A stretch of 64,000 nucleotides of DNA from Phycisphaeraceae bacterium (GCA_019636655.1 JAHBXB010000004.1:220397-284396); one strand, 5' to 3'; shown: positions 26,921 to 35,914, counted from the first letter of the stretch. Numbers and translations: made by a program. Notes: a model not told the origin generated them from the letters alone.

Positions 26921-27336
26921 AACCGCGTCCTGATTCCATGAGGAAGCCTGACCCGAGGCGGGTACGCTGCTCGCCGGAGGCCGAGGGCCAACAAGGAGGT
27001 GCCTCATGCGGCATGTCGGCATCGCCTTAGCGTTGCTTCCAAGTCGCTCCATCGCGTACAATCTGCGCTGGCGTGATCGGAGCGTTTGGGCGAATATCGC
27101 GTACGGTGCGCGATTTGTCACCAACAAACCGGCGGACAAAGTCGCTTTGTCGGCGAGCTGCTATCACCTACCGGACGGGAGCACGGCGTAGGAGGGAAGA
27201 GGGTGCGCATGCTGCAGGTGGAGATGCGACCGGTCGGGTCTTTGCGGCGTTGGTGTCGCAGGTAACGCTTGTCTCAAATTATATGAATGATGCCAGGGAT
27301 GTCTTGAGAAAGAAGAAATAGACAACAGGTGCAGAC
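26921..27336 (+). other. 416 bp without a convincing gene
   Basis: Only short, unrelated frames are open. The segment includes an AAGGAGGTGCC ribosome-like stretch at about 26994-27004 followed by an ATG at 27006, but the 61-residue frame that follows has no recognisable character and may be a remnant. The end of the segment is AT-rich and leads into the second immunity-like gene. Confidence 0.35.
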
Positions 27337-27873
27337 TTGAGAGTTAGAAAAAAGGCGTGCCATGACGCAGAGCCGGGTGCAATTGTCGCCATTCCGTTGC
27401 CCGTTGGTGGCGGGTATGGTTTGGGGGTTGTTGCAAGGAGAATGCCGAGGGTTCGGCCTGGGAATCGAACTACGCTCTTGTACGGATTCGGCCCGCGGTA
27501 TCTTGAGATGCCTCGTAACGATCAGATCGCCACATTGAGTGCCAATAATGCGACGCTCGTAGTGCTTACTGGCGACAATCAAATCGCATCTGGGGATTGG
27601 CCGCTGGCGGGTAGTATTAAGGAGTTTTTGCCTGGTGAGTGGCCGGTGCCGTTGTTCTCGTACTACCACCCCACTTTTCGTCGATGGCTACTCGTTCCGC
27701 ATGACGAGCACACCTTGCAGGAAGATTGTTATCGAGAGAGGATCAGGATCACAGCTGAAGAGGCGTCTCAGTGTGCTGATTATTCTTTGTATGGAACGGA
27801 GGCATTCGCAATTAGATTAGAACAGGGCATTATTGAGGGGTGGCATGGGCGCCCGCCCATTGTAGATGAATAG
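27337..27873 (+). CDS. Imm26-like immunity protein, copy B
   Basis: 178 residues, paralogue of the protein at 20463. The TTG at 27337 is taken as start because it gives the same N-terminal length before AIVAIPLPVGGGYGLGVVAR as in copy A, and no ATG is suitably placed; the ribosome site is weak. Shared blocks include LLYGFGPRYLEMP, IASGDW, a GEWPVPLFSYYH segment, RRWLLVPHDEHTL, ASQCADYSLYGTEAFAIRL and EGWHGRPP. It ends 20 bp before the Rhs fragment, the usual place for an immunity gene relative to a toxin C-terminus, although here the order and the truncation show rearrangement. It is AT-richer than copy A. Confidence 0.6.
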   Translation: MRVRKKACHDAEPGAIVAIPLPVGGGYGLGVVARRMPRVRPGNRTTLLYGFGPRYLEMPRNDQIATLSANNATLVVLTGDNQIASGDWPLAGSIKEFLPGEWPVPLFSYYHPTFRRWLLVPHDEHTLQEDCYRERIRITAEEASQCADYSLYGTEAFAIRLEQGIIEGWHGRPPIVDE

Positions 27874-27893
27874 GACGTTTGTTTGAGTTGTGA

Positions 27894-28327
27894 CAGCTGA
27901 CGTTCGACTCCGACGGCAAGGTGGATAGCGGGACACCTGGCGTGTGGGTGCTGCACCACACGTACGACGCGCTGGGCCGGTTGATCCTCTCGCAGAAGCC
28001 GTGGGACGATGAGGGCAAGATCGTCCACGTCGAGCACTACTACTACGACGGGGTCCGCCGGGTCCAGGAGATCGTGCTGGCGCCGGTGCCGGGCCTGAGC
28101 CCGAAGGAGATCACCGACCCCGAACTGGTGCTGCAGCAGCAGCGGACAGAGCGGGAGTACGTCTGGTCGGCCGCGGCGGACGGCGCCGGCGAGGCCGGGG
28201 TGGACGACCTGGTCTGCCAGATCACCGGGCCGGCGTCGCCGGGCGGGGGGATGAGCGGAGGCGGCGGGGGCGTGGGGACGCCGCTGGCGAACAACCACCC
28301 GGTGTGGACGGTGACGGACCCGGCCAC
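27894..28327 (+). pseudogene. Rhs/YD-repeat protein fragment
   Basis: An open stretch of about 145 codons translating to a typical Rhs core segment: TYDALGRLILSQKPWDDEGK, then HVEHYYYDGVRRVQEIV, TEREYVWSAA and PVWTVTDPATG. It has no start codon or ribosome site; the frame is closed by a TGA at 27891, and the homology begins abruptly after it. It also lacks the Rhs DPxGxxxxG-type end and the variable toxin tip, stopping at the 3' end of the tRNA-Ile gene at 28333. Both ends are therefore broken, presumably by recombination. The frame that continues past 28330 is only the tRNA gene read on the wrong strand. Confidence 0.75.
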
Positions 28328-28332
28328 AGGAA

Positions 28333-28406
28333 TGGGCCTGGCTGGACTCGAACCAGCGACCTCACGCTTATCAAGCGTGCGCTCTAACCAACTGAGCTAC
28401 AAGCCC
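28333..28406 (-). tRNA. tRNA-Ile (anticodon GAT)
   Basis: Read on the minus strand, the 74-nt cloverleaf begins GGGCTTGTAGCTCAGTTGGT and ends with the arm GGTTCGAGTCC and acceptor strand CAGGCCC plus discriminator A. The acceptor pairs fully with one G-T wobble. The anticodon stem CACGC/GCGTG closes the loop TTGATAA, giving anticodon GAT for isoleucine. CCA is not encoded; the next bases are TTCC. The gene is intact. Its 3' end directly abuts the Rhs fragment, so this may have been an integration site. Confidence 0.96.
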
Positions 28407-28440
28407 GCGTCCGGCGGGAAGCCACCGGCTTTGGGTCGGA

Positions 28441-28468
28441 AGTATACGCCACACAGGCCACAAGTGAA
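28441..28468 (-). promoter_or_regulatory. probable sigma-70 promoter of tRNA-Ile
   Basis: On the minus strand TTCACT (28468-28463) and TATACT (28446-28441) are separated by 16 bases and lie about 35 bases before the tRNA 5' end. The -10 box is near consensus and the -35 box partly so. Spacing and position suit a stable-RNA promoter. Confidence 0.55.
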
Positions 28469-28723
28469 CTGCCACGACGCTCTAGTACAGGGCTGCGGAG
28501 GACCGGTTGGGTCCGTGGGAGGTGGGGCGGGTCAAGGAGGTGCCAGGGAGGGGGGGTACGACCAGACGGCGGGGTGGTCCGATACCCCCGGCCGACGCTG
28601 CACAAGTCTGTGGACCCGCCGGAACAGGGAGTCCCGCCGTGCCGATAAATGGTGACGAGACCGGATCGGTGGAAGACGCCACAACGAGACCGGGGCCGCG
28701 GCCGGACGCGGGCGGAGTGGTTG

Positions 28724-30010
28724 ATGCTCAGAGTGCTCACTGCGAATGCTCGCCCGGGAATGGCGCTGGCCCAGCCGGTGCTCCACCCGAAGCAGCTCGG
28801 GCATGTTCTGCTCAAGCCCAACGCGGTGCTGGACCAGGCGGCGCTGGACAAGCTGCGCGAATACCGAGTTCCGGTGCTTTGGATCCGGTATCCGGCTCTG
28901 GACTTTCTGGCACGGTACGTGAGCCCGCAGATCGCCGCGGAGCACGCCAAACTGACGTCGACGCTGGCAACCGGGTTCGAGGAAGCGGTGAAGGAGTCGC
29001 ACGGCCCGATGGACTTTGCGCCCTTTGCGGATGCGGTGCACGGGATGCTGCAGAAACTGATCGAGTCTCCCGGCGCGGCGCTGTTCCTGCAGGACATGAT
29101 CGACCACGACCGGCCGCTGCTGGCCCACAGCAGCAACGTCTGCTTCATTTCGCTGCTGCTGGGTCTGCGGCTGGATGGGTACCTCGTCGACCAGCGCACG
29201 CTGATCTCACCGGCGCGGGCGAAGCGGACCGAGAGCCTGGGTCTTGGGGCGCTGCTGCACGATGTGGGCATGCTCAGGCTGTCGCCCGAGGCGCAGGCGA
29301 GGTGGATCGCAACGCAGGACCTGTCGGATCCGGACGTGCGCAAGCACGTGACGCTGGGGTTCGACCTGCTGCGGGGGCAGGTGCCGCCGACGGCGGCTGC
29401 GGTGGCGTTGCACCACCACCAGCGGTACGACGGGACGGGGTTCCCGCAGATCCGCCGGTTGGATGGGACGGCGGCGCCGCTCGCGGGACGGCAGATTCAC
29501 GTCTTTGCGAGGATCGTGGCCGTGGCGGAGACATTCAGCCGCCTGCGCTCGCCACCGGGGGCGGCGATGCTGTCGGTACCTGCCGTGCGGGTGCTGCGGC
29601 GGATGCTGGAGATGGCCCGGCGGCTCGAGATCGATCCGGTGGTGTACCGGGCGCTGCTGACGGTCATCCCGGCGTACTCGCCGGGGTCGATGGTTCAGTT
29701 GAGCGATGGGGACGTGGCCGTGGTGACCGGATGGGACGCGTCGGATCCATGTCGGCCGACGGTGCGGCACGTGTCGCGGCTGGATTGTCAAGCGGGCGAC
29801 GAGTCGTCGCTTGGCCCGGAGATCGATCTCAGGCAGCGGCGAGACCTGCACATCGTCGCCATTGATGGGGTGGAAACCGCGTTGGATAACTTTGGGCCAC
29901 TTCCCTCGTTGCGAACTCAACCCACGGCCGAAAAACTGGCTGTGAAGGACGAATCGGCGGCATCCGCGCCCGGCGCCGGTGATGATGCGAGCGGGCGGTC
30001 GGCGGCATGA
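28724..30010 (+). CDS. HD-GYP domain phosphodiesterase-like protein
   Basis: 428 residues from the ATG at 28724 (GGAG eight bases upstream). The N-terminal ~110 residues resemble the domain that often precedes HD-GYP in this phylum (MLRVLTANARPGMALAQPVL). The HD-GYP core keeps the metal ligands: AHSSNVCFISLLLG, then LGALLHDVGMLRL, and HHHQRYDGTGFP, the last corresponding to the HHExxDGxGYP motif with Gln for Glu and Phe for Tyr. Such proteins hydrolyse cyclic di-GMP, or bind it. The C-terminal 100 residues are of low complexity. There is no receiver domain, so it is not a classical response regulator. Confidence 0.85.
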   Translation: MLRVLTANARPGMALAQPVLHPKQLGHVLLKPNAVLDQAALDKLREYRVPVLWIRYPALDFLARYVSPQIAAEHAKLTSTLATGFEEAVKESHGPMDFAPFADAVHGMLQKLIESPGAALFLQDMIDHDRPLLAHSSNVCFISLLLGLRLDGYLVDQRTLISPARAKRTESLGLGALLHDVGMLRLSPEAQARWIATQDLSDPDVRKHVTLGFDLLRGQVPPTAAAVALHHHQRYDGTGFPQIRRLDGTAAPLAGRQIHVFARIVAVAETFSRLRSPPGAAMLSVPAVRVLRRMLEMARRLEIDPVVYRALLTVIPAYSPGSMVQLSDGDVAVVTGWDASDPCRPTVRHVSRLDCQAGDESSLGPEIDLRQRRDLHIVAIDGVETALDNFGPLPSLRTQPTAEKLAVKDESAASAPGAGDDASGRSAA

Positions 30011-30033
30011 CAGCCGACTGCCCGGTGAGTAGA

Positions 30034-31830
30034 TCAGGTTGCGGGCTTGGCGACCGCGGCGGTTGACGCCTCCGTCGGCGCCACGGCCGGGGTCGCAGCG
30101 GGCGTTTCAGCCGTGGACTCGGCAGGGGGATCGGATGATTCCGGTGTAGCGACGGGAGGCGGGGCCGCGGTGTTCTCGGCGGTTGTGGTCGCTGGAGCAG
30201 CCGAGGCGGTCGCAGGTCCGCGTCCCTTGGGCCCGCGTCCTTCGCGTCCGCCGGGGCCGTCGGGTGCAGCTCCCGCGATGGCTTCGACCTTGCCCTCGGC
30301 GTTCAGGTGAAAGCCGACCGCGGCGAGTTGCGCTTCGGACCATGGTGTACCGAGGATCTCGCCTGCCACGGGTTGGCGGAGGAGTACCTGCTCGTCCGCT
30401 TCGATGCCCGCTGCAACTTCGATGAACCGATCGGAGCGGCGGCCGATCTTGATCGGCCGCTTCACGAACTTGCCGCCAGAGGCAGGGACGAAGGCGTACC
30501 GCAGCGGGCCCTCGTTGAAAACAGCCTGGACTGGCACGGCAAGTGCGTCATCGACGCGACCAAGGCGAAGCTCGGACTCGCATCGCATCGAGGGCTTGAG
30601 GCCGGACTGGGTGCCGCTCGTGATTGCGATCTTGACGGTGTACTCGCGCAGGTTGGGGTCCATCCAGCGGCCAGTCTGCTCGGCGAGGACGGAGATGTTC
30701 TGCACCTTGCCTTCGAATGTGCGACCGCCAAGGGCCTCGACCTTGATCGTGGCGGGGAGTCCCTCGCGGACCTTGCCGGCGAGGCTCTCGTGGACCTTGA
30801 CGGTGGCGACCATCTCGGTGGTGTCGGGAAGGACGATCAGGAGTTGGTTGGGATAGACCTGCGAGCCGATGGCCAGGGGACCGTCACCGCGGAACCAGCC
30901 GTTGCGGGACATTTCCGCCGTGGTGCCGTAGACAACGAGCCCCTCTTTCGGCGCCGTGATGGTGGTAGCAGCGAGTTGGGCCTTGAGTTTGGCGAGGGCC
31001 TCATCGCGGAGCACGGTCTGGCGTGTACGGTTTTCGAGCGCGGCCTTCTTTGAAGCCAGTTCGGAGTTGTTCTTCTTCTTGACGCGTTCGAGCTCCGCGG
31101 CGGCCTCGTCGACGGCGCTCTGCTTGGTCTTCTCGTCCTTGGGGTACTGGAACTCTTCGTAGACCCTCTGCGCGAGCTCGGCCTTGTCGAGATCCGCCTC
31201 GGCTTGGAGATAGGCCAGCTCGTCGAGCTTGAGCTGGTCCTTGCTGAGGAAGCCTTCCTTCTCGAGGTTGACGCTCTGGTCGTGCTTGTCCTTGGTGCGG
31301 TCTCGCTCGCGCCGGCCGCGGTCGATGGCGAGGGCGTTGTCCTGACGCTTCTGCTTGACCTCTCCCTCCAGCCACTGGCGGAGTTCCAGGCGAGCCAGGT
31401 CAAGCTTGAGTTCGGCAGCGCGGTACGCGGAGTCGTTCTGGCTGATCTGGATCTCGTAGTTCTCGCGGGCGGAGATCTCCTCGGCCTTGGCCGATTCCAG
31501 CTGCGAATCAGCCTCGCTGATCTTGTTCTTGATGTCCTCGTCGTTCAGCTTGATCAGCAGGTCGCCGGCCTTGACGAACTTTCCTTCTTCAACGATCTCC
31601 AGGATCGTGGCCTGGCCACCTTCAAGCTTGTTACGGATCTCGGTGGAGTTCTTCGCCTCCAGCTCGCCGCTCGACGTTGTGGTGATGTCAAAGGAGGTGC
31701 GCTGCACCGAGTACATGTCCAAAGTGCCTGATGCGGCTGCCACCCCGGCATCCCCCTGGGACCGAATCAGGGCGGTCGCTCCGACCGCAAGCCCGGCGAG
31801 AACTACGACTGGGATGAGCACTTTGACCAT
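30034..31830 (-). CDS. HlyD/MacA-type membrane-fusion protein, solitary
   Basis: 598 residues. The ATG at 31830 has a perfect AGGAGG eight bases upstream; earlier ATGs do not. An N-terminal membrane anchor (VLIPVVVLAGLAVGATALI) is followed by the first half-lipoyl (GGQATILEIVEEGKFVKAGD), a very long helical hairpin of ~180 residues (Lys/Glu/Ala-rich coiled coil), the second half-lipoyl (ATTITAPKEGLVVYG), a beta-barrel, and a DDALAVPVQAVFNEG segment. The last ~95 residues are of low complexity (Ala, Pro, Thr). Relatives serve MacB-type ABC exporters or RND pumps. No transporter gene lies within reach, so its partner is encoded elsewhere. Confidence 0.85.
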   Translation of the reverse strand: MVKVLIPVVVLAGLAVGATALIRSQGDAGVAAASGTLDMYSVQRTSFDITTTSSGELEAKNSTEIRNKLEGGQATILEIVEEGKFVKAGDLLIKLNDEDIKNKISEADSQLESAKAEEISARENYEIQISQNDSAYRAAELKLDLARLELRQWLEGEVKQKRQDNALAIDRGRRERDRTKDKHDQSVNLEKEGFLSKDQLKLDELAYLQAEADLDKAELAQRVYEEFQYPKDEKTKQSAVDEAAAELERVKKKNNSELASKKAALENRTRQTVLRDEALAKLKAQLAATTITAPKEGLVVYGTTAEMSRNGWFRGDGPLAIGSQVYPNQLLIVLPDTTEMVATVKVHESLAGKVREGLPATIKVEALGGRTFEGKVQNISVLAEQTGRWMDPNLREYTVKIAITSGTQSGLKPSMRCESELRLGRVDDALAVPVQAVFNEGPLRYAFVPASGGKFVKRPIKIGRRSDRFIEVAAGIEADEQVLLRQPVAGEILGTPWSEAQLAAVGFHLNAEGKVEAIAGAAPDGPGGREGRGPKGRGPATASAAPATTTAENTAAPPPVATPESSDPPAESTAETPAATPAVAPTEASTAAVAKPAT

Positions 31831-32039
31831 GAGCCGGCCCTCCTGTCGGGGACGGGGGCGTCTGAATTCGGATGTAAGGATCGTTTTTGCCATGGGTTCA
31901 GTGTGGTCAGACGGCGTGTACGGCTGGTGGTACCGGCGGGGCGAGGAGGAGTTCCCCAATGCGCCCAGACGCCAAACGTCCCCGCCTCCTTTATGATGCT
32001 ACGGGCAGTGGGAGTGAGCATCGGGGATTGAGGGCCAAT

Positions 32040-32753
32040 TTGACAGAAAAGGGCGTCATTCTGGTTGCTGTGGCCGCCTCGGCCGAGGTTCGCGCCGTTC
32101 TGCGGGGTTTGGGAAGCCGGGACGATCCCGATCAGGCCTCGGGATCGTGGCCTCGGCTCACGGTGGTTGGCGGCTGCGAGGTGGCCGAGACTGGGATTGG
32201 CAAGGCCAATGCGGCGGCAGCTGTAGCGCGAGTCCTCGATCTGCGGCGTCACAGGGCTGTCGTGTCGCTGGGGGTCGGGGGGGTGCTCCCCGGCGCGGGG
32301 CTTGAACTGGGGGGTGTTGTCGTGGGGGAGTTCAGCGTCTTTGCGGATGAGGGGCTGGAGACGGGGCGTGGCTTTGTTGACTGCGCGGCAATGGGGTTTC
32401 CGTTGGGGCCTCCGCCCGGAGTGGTGGGGTCCCGGGTCATGGCCGACGCCGAGCTTCTGGCTCGGTTTGAGCCAGTGGCTGATCAGGTGTGTGCCATTGC
32501 CACGGTCTCCACCTGCTCGGGCACCGATGCTTTGGCGGGAGAGGTTGTCCGGCGGACGGGAGCGGCGGTCGAGGCCATGGAAGGCGCGGCCGTGGGACTG
32601 GCTTGTGCCCGTCTTGGGGCGCCGTTTATTGAGGTTCGCGTGGTGTCGAACACGACCGGGGCGCGGTCTACGCAGCGGTGGGATTTGTCGTTGGCGTTGG
32701 AGCGTTTAGCAACCACGGCAGGCAGGCTCGTGGAGGCCATGAGCAGGGGCTGA
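32040..32753 (+). CDS. mqnB: futalosine hydrolase (menaquinone synthesis)
   Basis: Removes the base from futalosine in the alternative menaquinone pathway. 237 residues of the nucleoside phosphorylase/MTAN fold: ETGIGKANAAAAVARVL, VSLGVGGVLPGAGLELG, a GEFSVFADEG segment, the conserved VEAMEGAAVGLACARLGAPF and EVRVVSNTTGARSTQRWDL with the catalytic Asp region. The frame is open upstream to 31887 and beyond; the TTG at 32040, shortly after GAGGG, is the most plausible start because the family core begins a few residues later. Another TTG at 32028 is possible. No other mqn gene is nearby. The gene diverges from the membrane-fusion gene. Confidence 0.82.
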   Translation: MTEKGVILVAVAASAEVRAVLRGLGSRDDPDQASGSWPRLTVVGGCEVAETGIGKANAAAAVARVLDLRRHRAVVSLGVGGVLPGAGLELGGVVVGEFSVFADEGLETGRGFVDCAAMGFPLGPPPGVVGSRVMADAELLARFEPVADQVCAIATVSTCSGTDALAGEVVRRTGAAVEAMEGAAVGLACARLGAPFIEVRVVSNTTGARSTQRWDLSLALERLATTAGRLVEAMSRG

Positions 32754-32960
32754 GGGAGAGGGTTCTCGGACTGGGCGGCGAGGGCGGGTTCTGGGCGGAA
32801 GCTCTGCGGGTTACGCGACCTGCGCAGTCTCACCAGTCTGCGAGATTTTTCTCGCCCCTGCGGGGGTCAACCCCGTCCCCGGGGGGGCCGATTCCTTCCG
32901 TGGGCACGAGGCTGCCCGCATTTGCTCCCAAGGGGTGTTGCGAAGGACGAGGCCGACACC

Positions 32961-34295
32961 ATGCTGTTCGCATCATTTGATCGACGGCGCCCGTTTGGGC
33001 TGCTGAAGCACTCGGGTTATCCGATCGGCGTCGACTTCGGCGTGGCGTCGCTGAAGGTCTTGCAGGTTGCGCCCGGCGCGAAGGACGAGGATCCGCTGGT
33101 ACTCGTGGCCGCGGCCGCGCTCGAGACGCCGGAGGATCTGCTGACGGACCACGCCAAGCGGATCGCGTTTCAGACCGAGAACCTGCCGAAGCTGATCCGC
33201 TCGGGCGAGTTCCGTGGCAAGCGGGCCGTGTGCTCGATCCCGGCGGGCCAGACATTCTGCAAGCACATGCAGTTTCCAAGGACCGACGGACTGACCGTGG
33301 CGTCGCTGGTCAAGGCGGCGGTGCCCGCCCAGATCGGCTGCCACCCCGATGCGCTGATCTACCGGCACATCGAGGTGGACGCCTCGTCGGGGAACCCGCA
33401 GGCGAACTCGGGCAAGAACGAGGTGATCTGCCTCGCGGCGTCGCGGAAACTGATCGCGCAGTTCATGAAGGCCGTGCGCGATGCCCGTCTTGAGCCGGTG
33501 GCGATGCACCCGGAGTGTCTGGCGACGCTGCGGGGGTTTGACCAGATTACTCGCCGCGCCGAGGACACCGCGCTCACGACCCTGTACCTCGATATCGGGA
33601 TGGGCGCGACGAAGGTGATGATCGCCCACGGTCGTGATCTGGTGTTCGCCAAGGCCATCAACCTCGCGGGAGCCCAGTTGGACGCGGCGGTCGCCAAGCG
33701 TCAGCAGGTGGGAGCCGCCGTGGCGAGGGCGAGGCGGATCAACTCGCAGCAGCTGATCCCTTCGGCCAAGGCGGTCAACGCGGCGCCGGCCGGGGAGCCG
33801 GGAGACGGGATGGCCGTGCTCGCGGCGGGGATGGTGATGGCGAGGGAGGAGGCGGCAACAGAGGGCCGGCAGCGTCCCGCGGAGATGGCCGCGGCGGCGC
33901 TGGCGGAGGAGCGCCGAACGGCGCGCATCGCGCCGGGCCTCACGCACGATCTAACGAGTGAGCCTGCGAGCAAGGGCCCGCGGGCGCCGACGGACATCGA
34001 CCTGTCGCAGCCGCTCGAGGCGCTCACGGACGAGGTCGCGATGTGCCTGAGGTACCACGAGGCTCTGTTCCCGGGGCGGCGGGTGAACCGGACGATCTTT
34101 GTGGGCGGCGAGTCGAGGCACCGCGGGTTGTGCCAGCACATCGCCAGGACGCTCCGCGTCCCGGCGCAGGTGGCGGACCCATTTGCCCGCCTGGCCCGGA
34201 CTGGTCAGGAGAAGACGCCTGGAGTGGACTTGACATCTCCGCAGCCCGGGTGGGCTGTGCCGTTCGGGCTGTGCGTGGCCCCGACGGACCTGTAG
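32961..34295 (+). CDS. pilM: PilM-like actin-fold pilus assembly protein
   Basis: 444 residues. The N-terminal actin-like strand IGVDFGVASLKVLQV, a VCSIPAGQTFCKHMQFP segment, the second phosphate loop LYLDIGMGATKVMIAHG and late RTIFVGGESRHRGLCQHIA are the standard PilM/FtsA-like nucleotide-binding elements. Between about residues 245 and 350 lies an Ala/Arg/Glu-rich insert absent from classical PilM. It should assemble in the cytoplasm beneath the membrane on the N-termini of PilN. The ATG at 32961 follows AAGGACGAGG. It is the first gene of a five-gene operon with pilN, pilO, a PilP/GspC-like gene and pilB. Confidence 0.87.
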   Translation: MLFASFDRRRPFGLLKHSGYPIGVDFGVASLKVLQVAPGAKDEDPLVLVAAAALETPEDLLTDHAKRIAFQTENLPKLIRSGEFRGKRAVCSIPAGQTFCKHMQFPRTDGLTVASLVKAAVPAQIGCHPDALIYRHIEVDASSGNPQANSGKNEVICLAASRKLIAQFMKAVRDARLEPVAMHPECLATLRGFDQITRRAEDTALTTLYLDIGMGATKVMIAHGRDLVFAKAINLAGAQLDAAVAKRQQVGAAVARARRINSQQLIPSAKAVNAAPAGEPGDGMAVLAAGMVMAREEAATEGRQRPAEMAAAALAEERRTARIAPGLTHDLTSEPASKGPRAPTDIDLSQPLEALTDEVAMCLRYHEALFPGRRVNRTIFVGGESRHRGLCQHIARTLRVPAQVADPFARLARTGQEKTPGVDLTSPQPGWAVPFGLCVAPTDL

Positions 34296-34385
34296 CAGGC
34301 GGCGGTGCTGGATGGAATGGTTCGTCGAGCAGGCGGGCCGGGTCGGCAAGGGCAGGGTGAACGGCACGGTTCGGGAGCGAATGAC

Positions 34386-35360
34386 ATGAATCTCTCTTTC
34401 AAGAACTCACCGTTGGCGCCGCAGAGCCGACCCGACCTCGGCGCGGGCTCGTTCCTCCCCGAGGAGTTTGTGCGGCGCAAGAGGGAACGGCGGAGCAACT
34501 TCATCGCTCTGGTGCTGTTCTGCATCGTGATGTTCGGCGTCGTGGCGGCGTTCTTCGTCACCCACCGCCAGTGGAACTCGGTGAAGTCGCTGCAGCAGGA
34601 CATCAATGCCCAGTACACGGCGGAGGGGCGGAAGATCGACCAGCTCAAGGTGCTGGAGGCGCAGAAGCAGGAGATGCTGGAGAAGGCCGACATTACAGCG
34701 GCACTACTGGAGCGCGTGCCGCGATCGATCCTCATGGCCGAGATCATCAACCGGATGCCCGAGCAGTTGACGCTGACGGACCTGAAGCTGATGGGCAAGC
34801 GCCTCAAGGAGGCGCCCGCGATGGACACGAAGGAGAAGCTCAAGCAGGCCGCGAAGCCCAAGTCGCTGGCCGGCGCCGCGGCGAAGGACAAGGAGCCGGA
34901 GCGGCCCAAGCCGACGGCGCCCAAGTTTGACTTCACGATCGAGCTGGTGGGCCTCGCGGCGGCGGACGACAAGGTGGCGGACTACCAGGCATCGCTCAAG
35001 CAGTGCCCCCTCCTGGACGGGGTGGACCTGGTGTATACCGGTGCCGTGAAGGTGGACGACGTGGAGCGTCGCAAGTTCAGGATCGAGGCGCGGATCAAGG
35101 CGACGGCCGACGCGAGGAACATCCAGCCGCTGCAGGTGCCGCGTGGCGGAGCGTTCGCGGGCAAGCAGCCGCAGATGGGTCCGGACGGCAAGCCGATGCC
35201 CAACTCGCCCTCGTGGGTTCGGCGGTTCGGCCTCACCGGAAGCAAGCTGGAGCCAAAGGCCCCCGACGCGGAGGGTGAGGAGCATGCGCAGGCGGACCAG
35301 CCCGCTGCGCCGGCGAGCGCTACGGCGCCGCAGGATCAGCCCGAGGAGCCCATGCCATGA
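34386..35360 (+). CDS. pilN: PilN-like inner-membrane pilus assembly protein
   Basis: 324 residues from the ATG at 34386 (GGGAG upstream). A cytoplasmic N-terminus with NLSFKNSPLAP and FLPEEFVRRKRERR precedes one membrane helix (FIALVLFCIVMFGVVAAFFV), a coiled coil (~residues 65-105) and a ferredoxin-like periplasmic domain with FDFTIELVGLAAADDKVADY. The short cytoplasmic N-terminus is where PilN docks on PilM. The C-terminal ~60 residues are polar and of low complexity. The stop overlaps the start of pilO by the sequence ATGA, so the two are translationally coupled. Confidence 0.82.
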   Translation: MNLSFKNSPLAPQSRPDLGAGSFLPEEFVRRKRERRSNFIALVLFCIVMFGVVAAFFVTHRQWNSVKSLQQDINAQYTAEGRKIDQLKVLEAQKQEMLEKADITAALLERVPRSILMAEIINRMPEQLTLTDLKLMGKRLKEAPAMDTKEKLKQAAKPKSLAGAAAKDKEPERPKPTAPKFDFTIELVGLAAADDKVADYQASLKQCPLLDGVDLVYTGAVKVDDVERRKFRIEARIKATADARNIQPLQVPRGGAFAGKQPQMGPDGKPMPNSPSWVRRFGLTGSKLEPKAPDAEGEEHAQADQPAAPASATAPQDQPEEPMP

Positions 35361-35914
35361 GTCACGCAGCGAACGGATTGAGGCAGGCCTTCTTCTTCGC
35401 GGTCCTGGTGGCCGTGCCGGTGGCGTCGTTCTTCATGGTGTTCCGGCCGCAGAACATCGAGATCGCGCGGGCCAAGAAGGAGATCGAGCACAAGCAGGCG
35501 ATGCTCGACAAGCTGCGCCAGGCGACCGCGATGGCGGCCGATCTGGAGCGGCAGAACGCGCAGATCCGTGAGTCCATCCAGTCGATCGAGGCCAGACTGC
35601 CGTCGACCAAGGAGATGGACAACGTGCTCCGCCAGCTGGCGGAGATCGCGGATCAGAACGGGCTGAAGGTCCCCAACTTCAAGAAGTCGGACAAGCCGCT
35701 GCAGGCCGGGATGGCGATGGAGCAGCCGCTGGACGTGGAGATCACGGGCGATTTCGACGGGTTCTACCAGTTCCTCCTGGCGCTCGAGCAGCTGCCGCGG
35801 ATCACGAGGCTGCTCAACGTGGAGATCGCGAGAGCGCCGGATGTGGACGGGAACATGAAGGCGAAGTGTGTGTTGAGCATCTATTACCAGCGCGACGAGG
35901 GCCAGATCAAATGA
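35357..35914 (+). CDS. pilO: PilO-like inner-membrane pilus assembly protein
   Basis: 185 residues. One membrane helix near the N-terminus (AFFFAVLVAVPVASFFMVF-like) is followed by a coiled coil (IARAKKEIEHKQAMLDKLRQ) and a ferredoxin-like domain with MDNVLRQLAEIADQNGLKVP and DGFYQFLLALEQLPRITRLL, the layout of PilO/GspM. It is expected to pair with PilN in the periplasm. ATG overlaps the pilN stop and its own stop overlaps the next start by ATGA, fixing the start codon. Confidence 0.88.
   Translation: MSHAANGLRQAFFFAVLVAVPVASFFMVFRPQNIEIARAKKEIEHKQAMLDKLRQATAMAADLERQNAQIRESIQSIEARLPSTKEMDNVLRQLAEIADQNGLKVPNFKKSDKPLQAGMAMEQPLDVEITGDFDGFYQFLLALEQLPRITRLLNVEIARAPDVDGNMKAKCVLSIYYQRDEGQIK

Noticed and set aside
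27006..27191. 61-codon frame after a good AAGGAGGTG site
   Set aside because: The product has no recognisable pattern and no neighbour linkage; kept only as a possible remnant.
28330..28655. Continuation of the Rhs reading frame past 28330
   Set aside because: The residues LAGLEPATSRLSSVRSNQLS are the tRNA-Ile gene read on the wrong strand, a well-known artefact.
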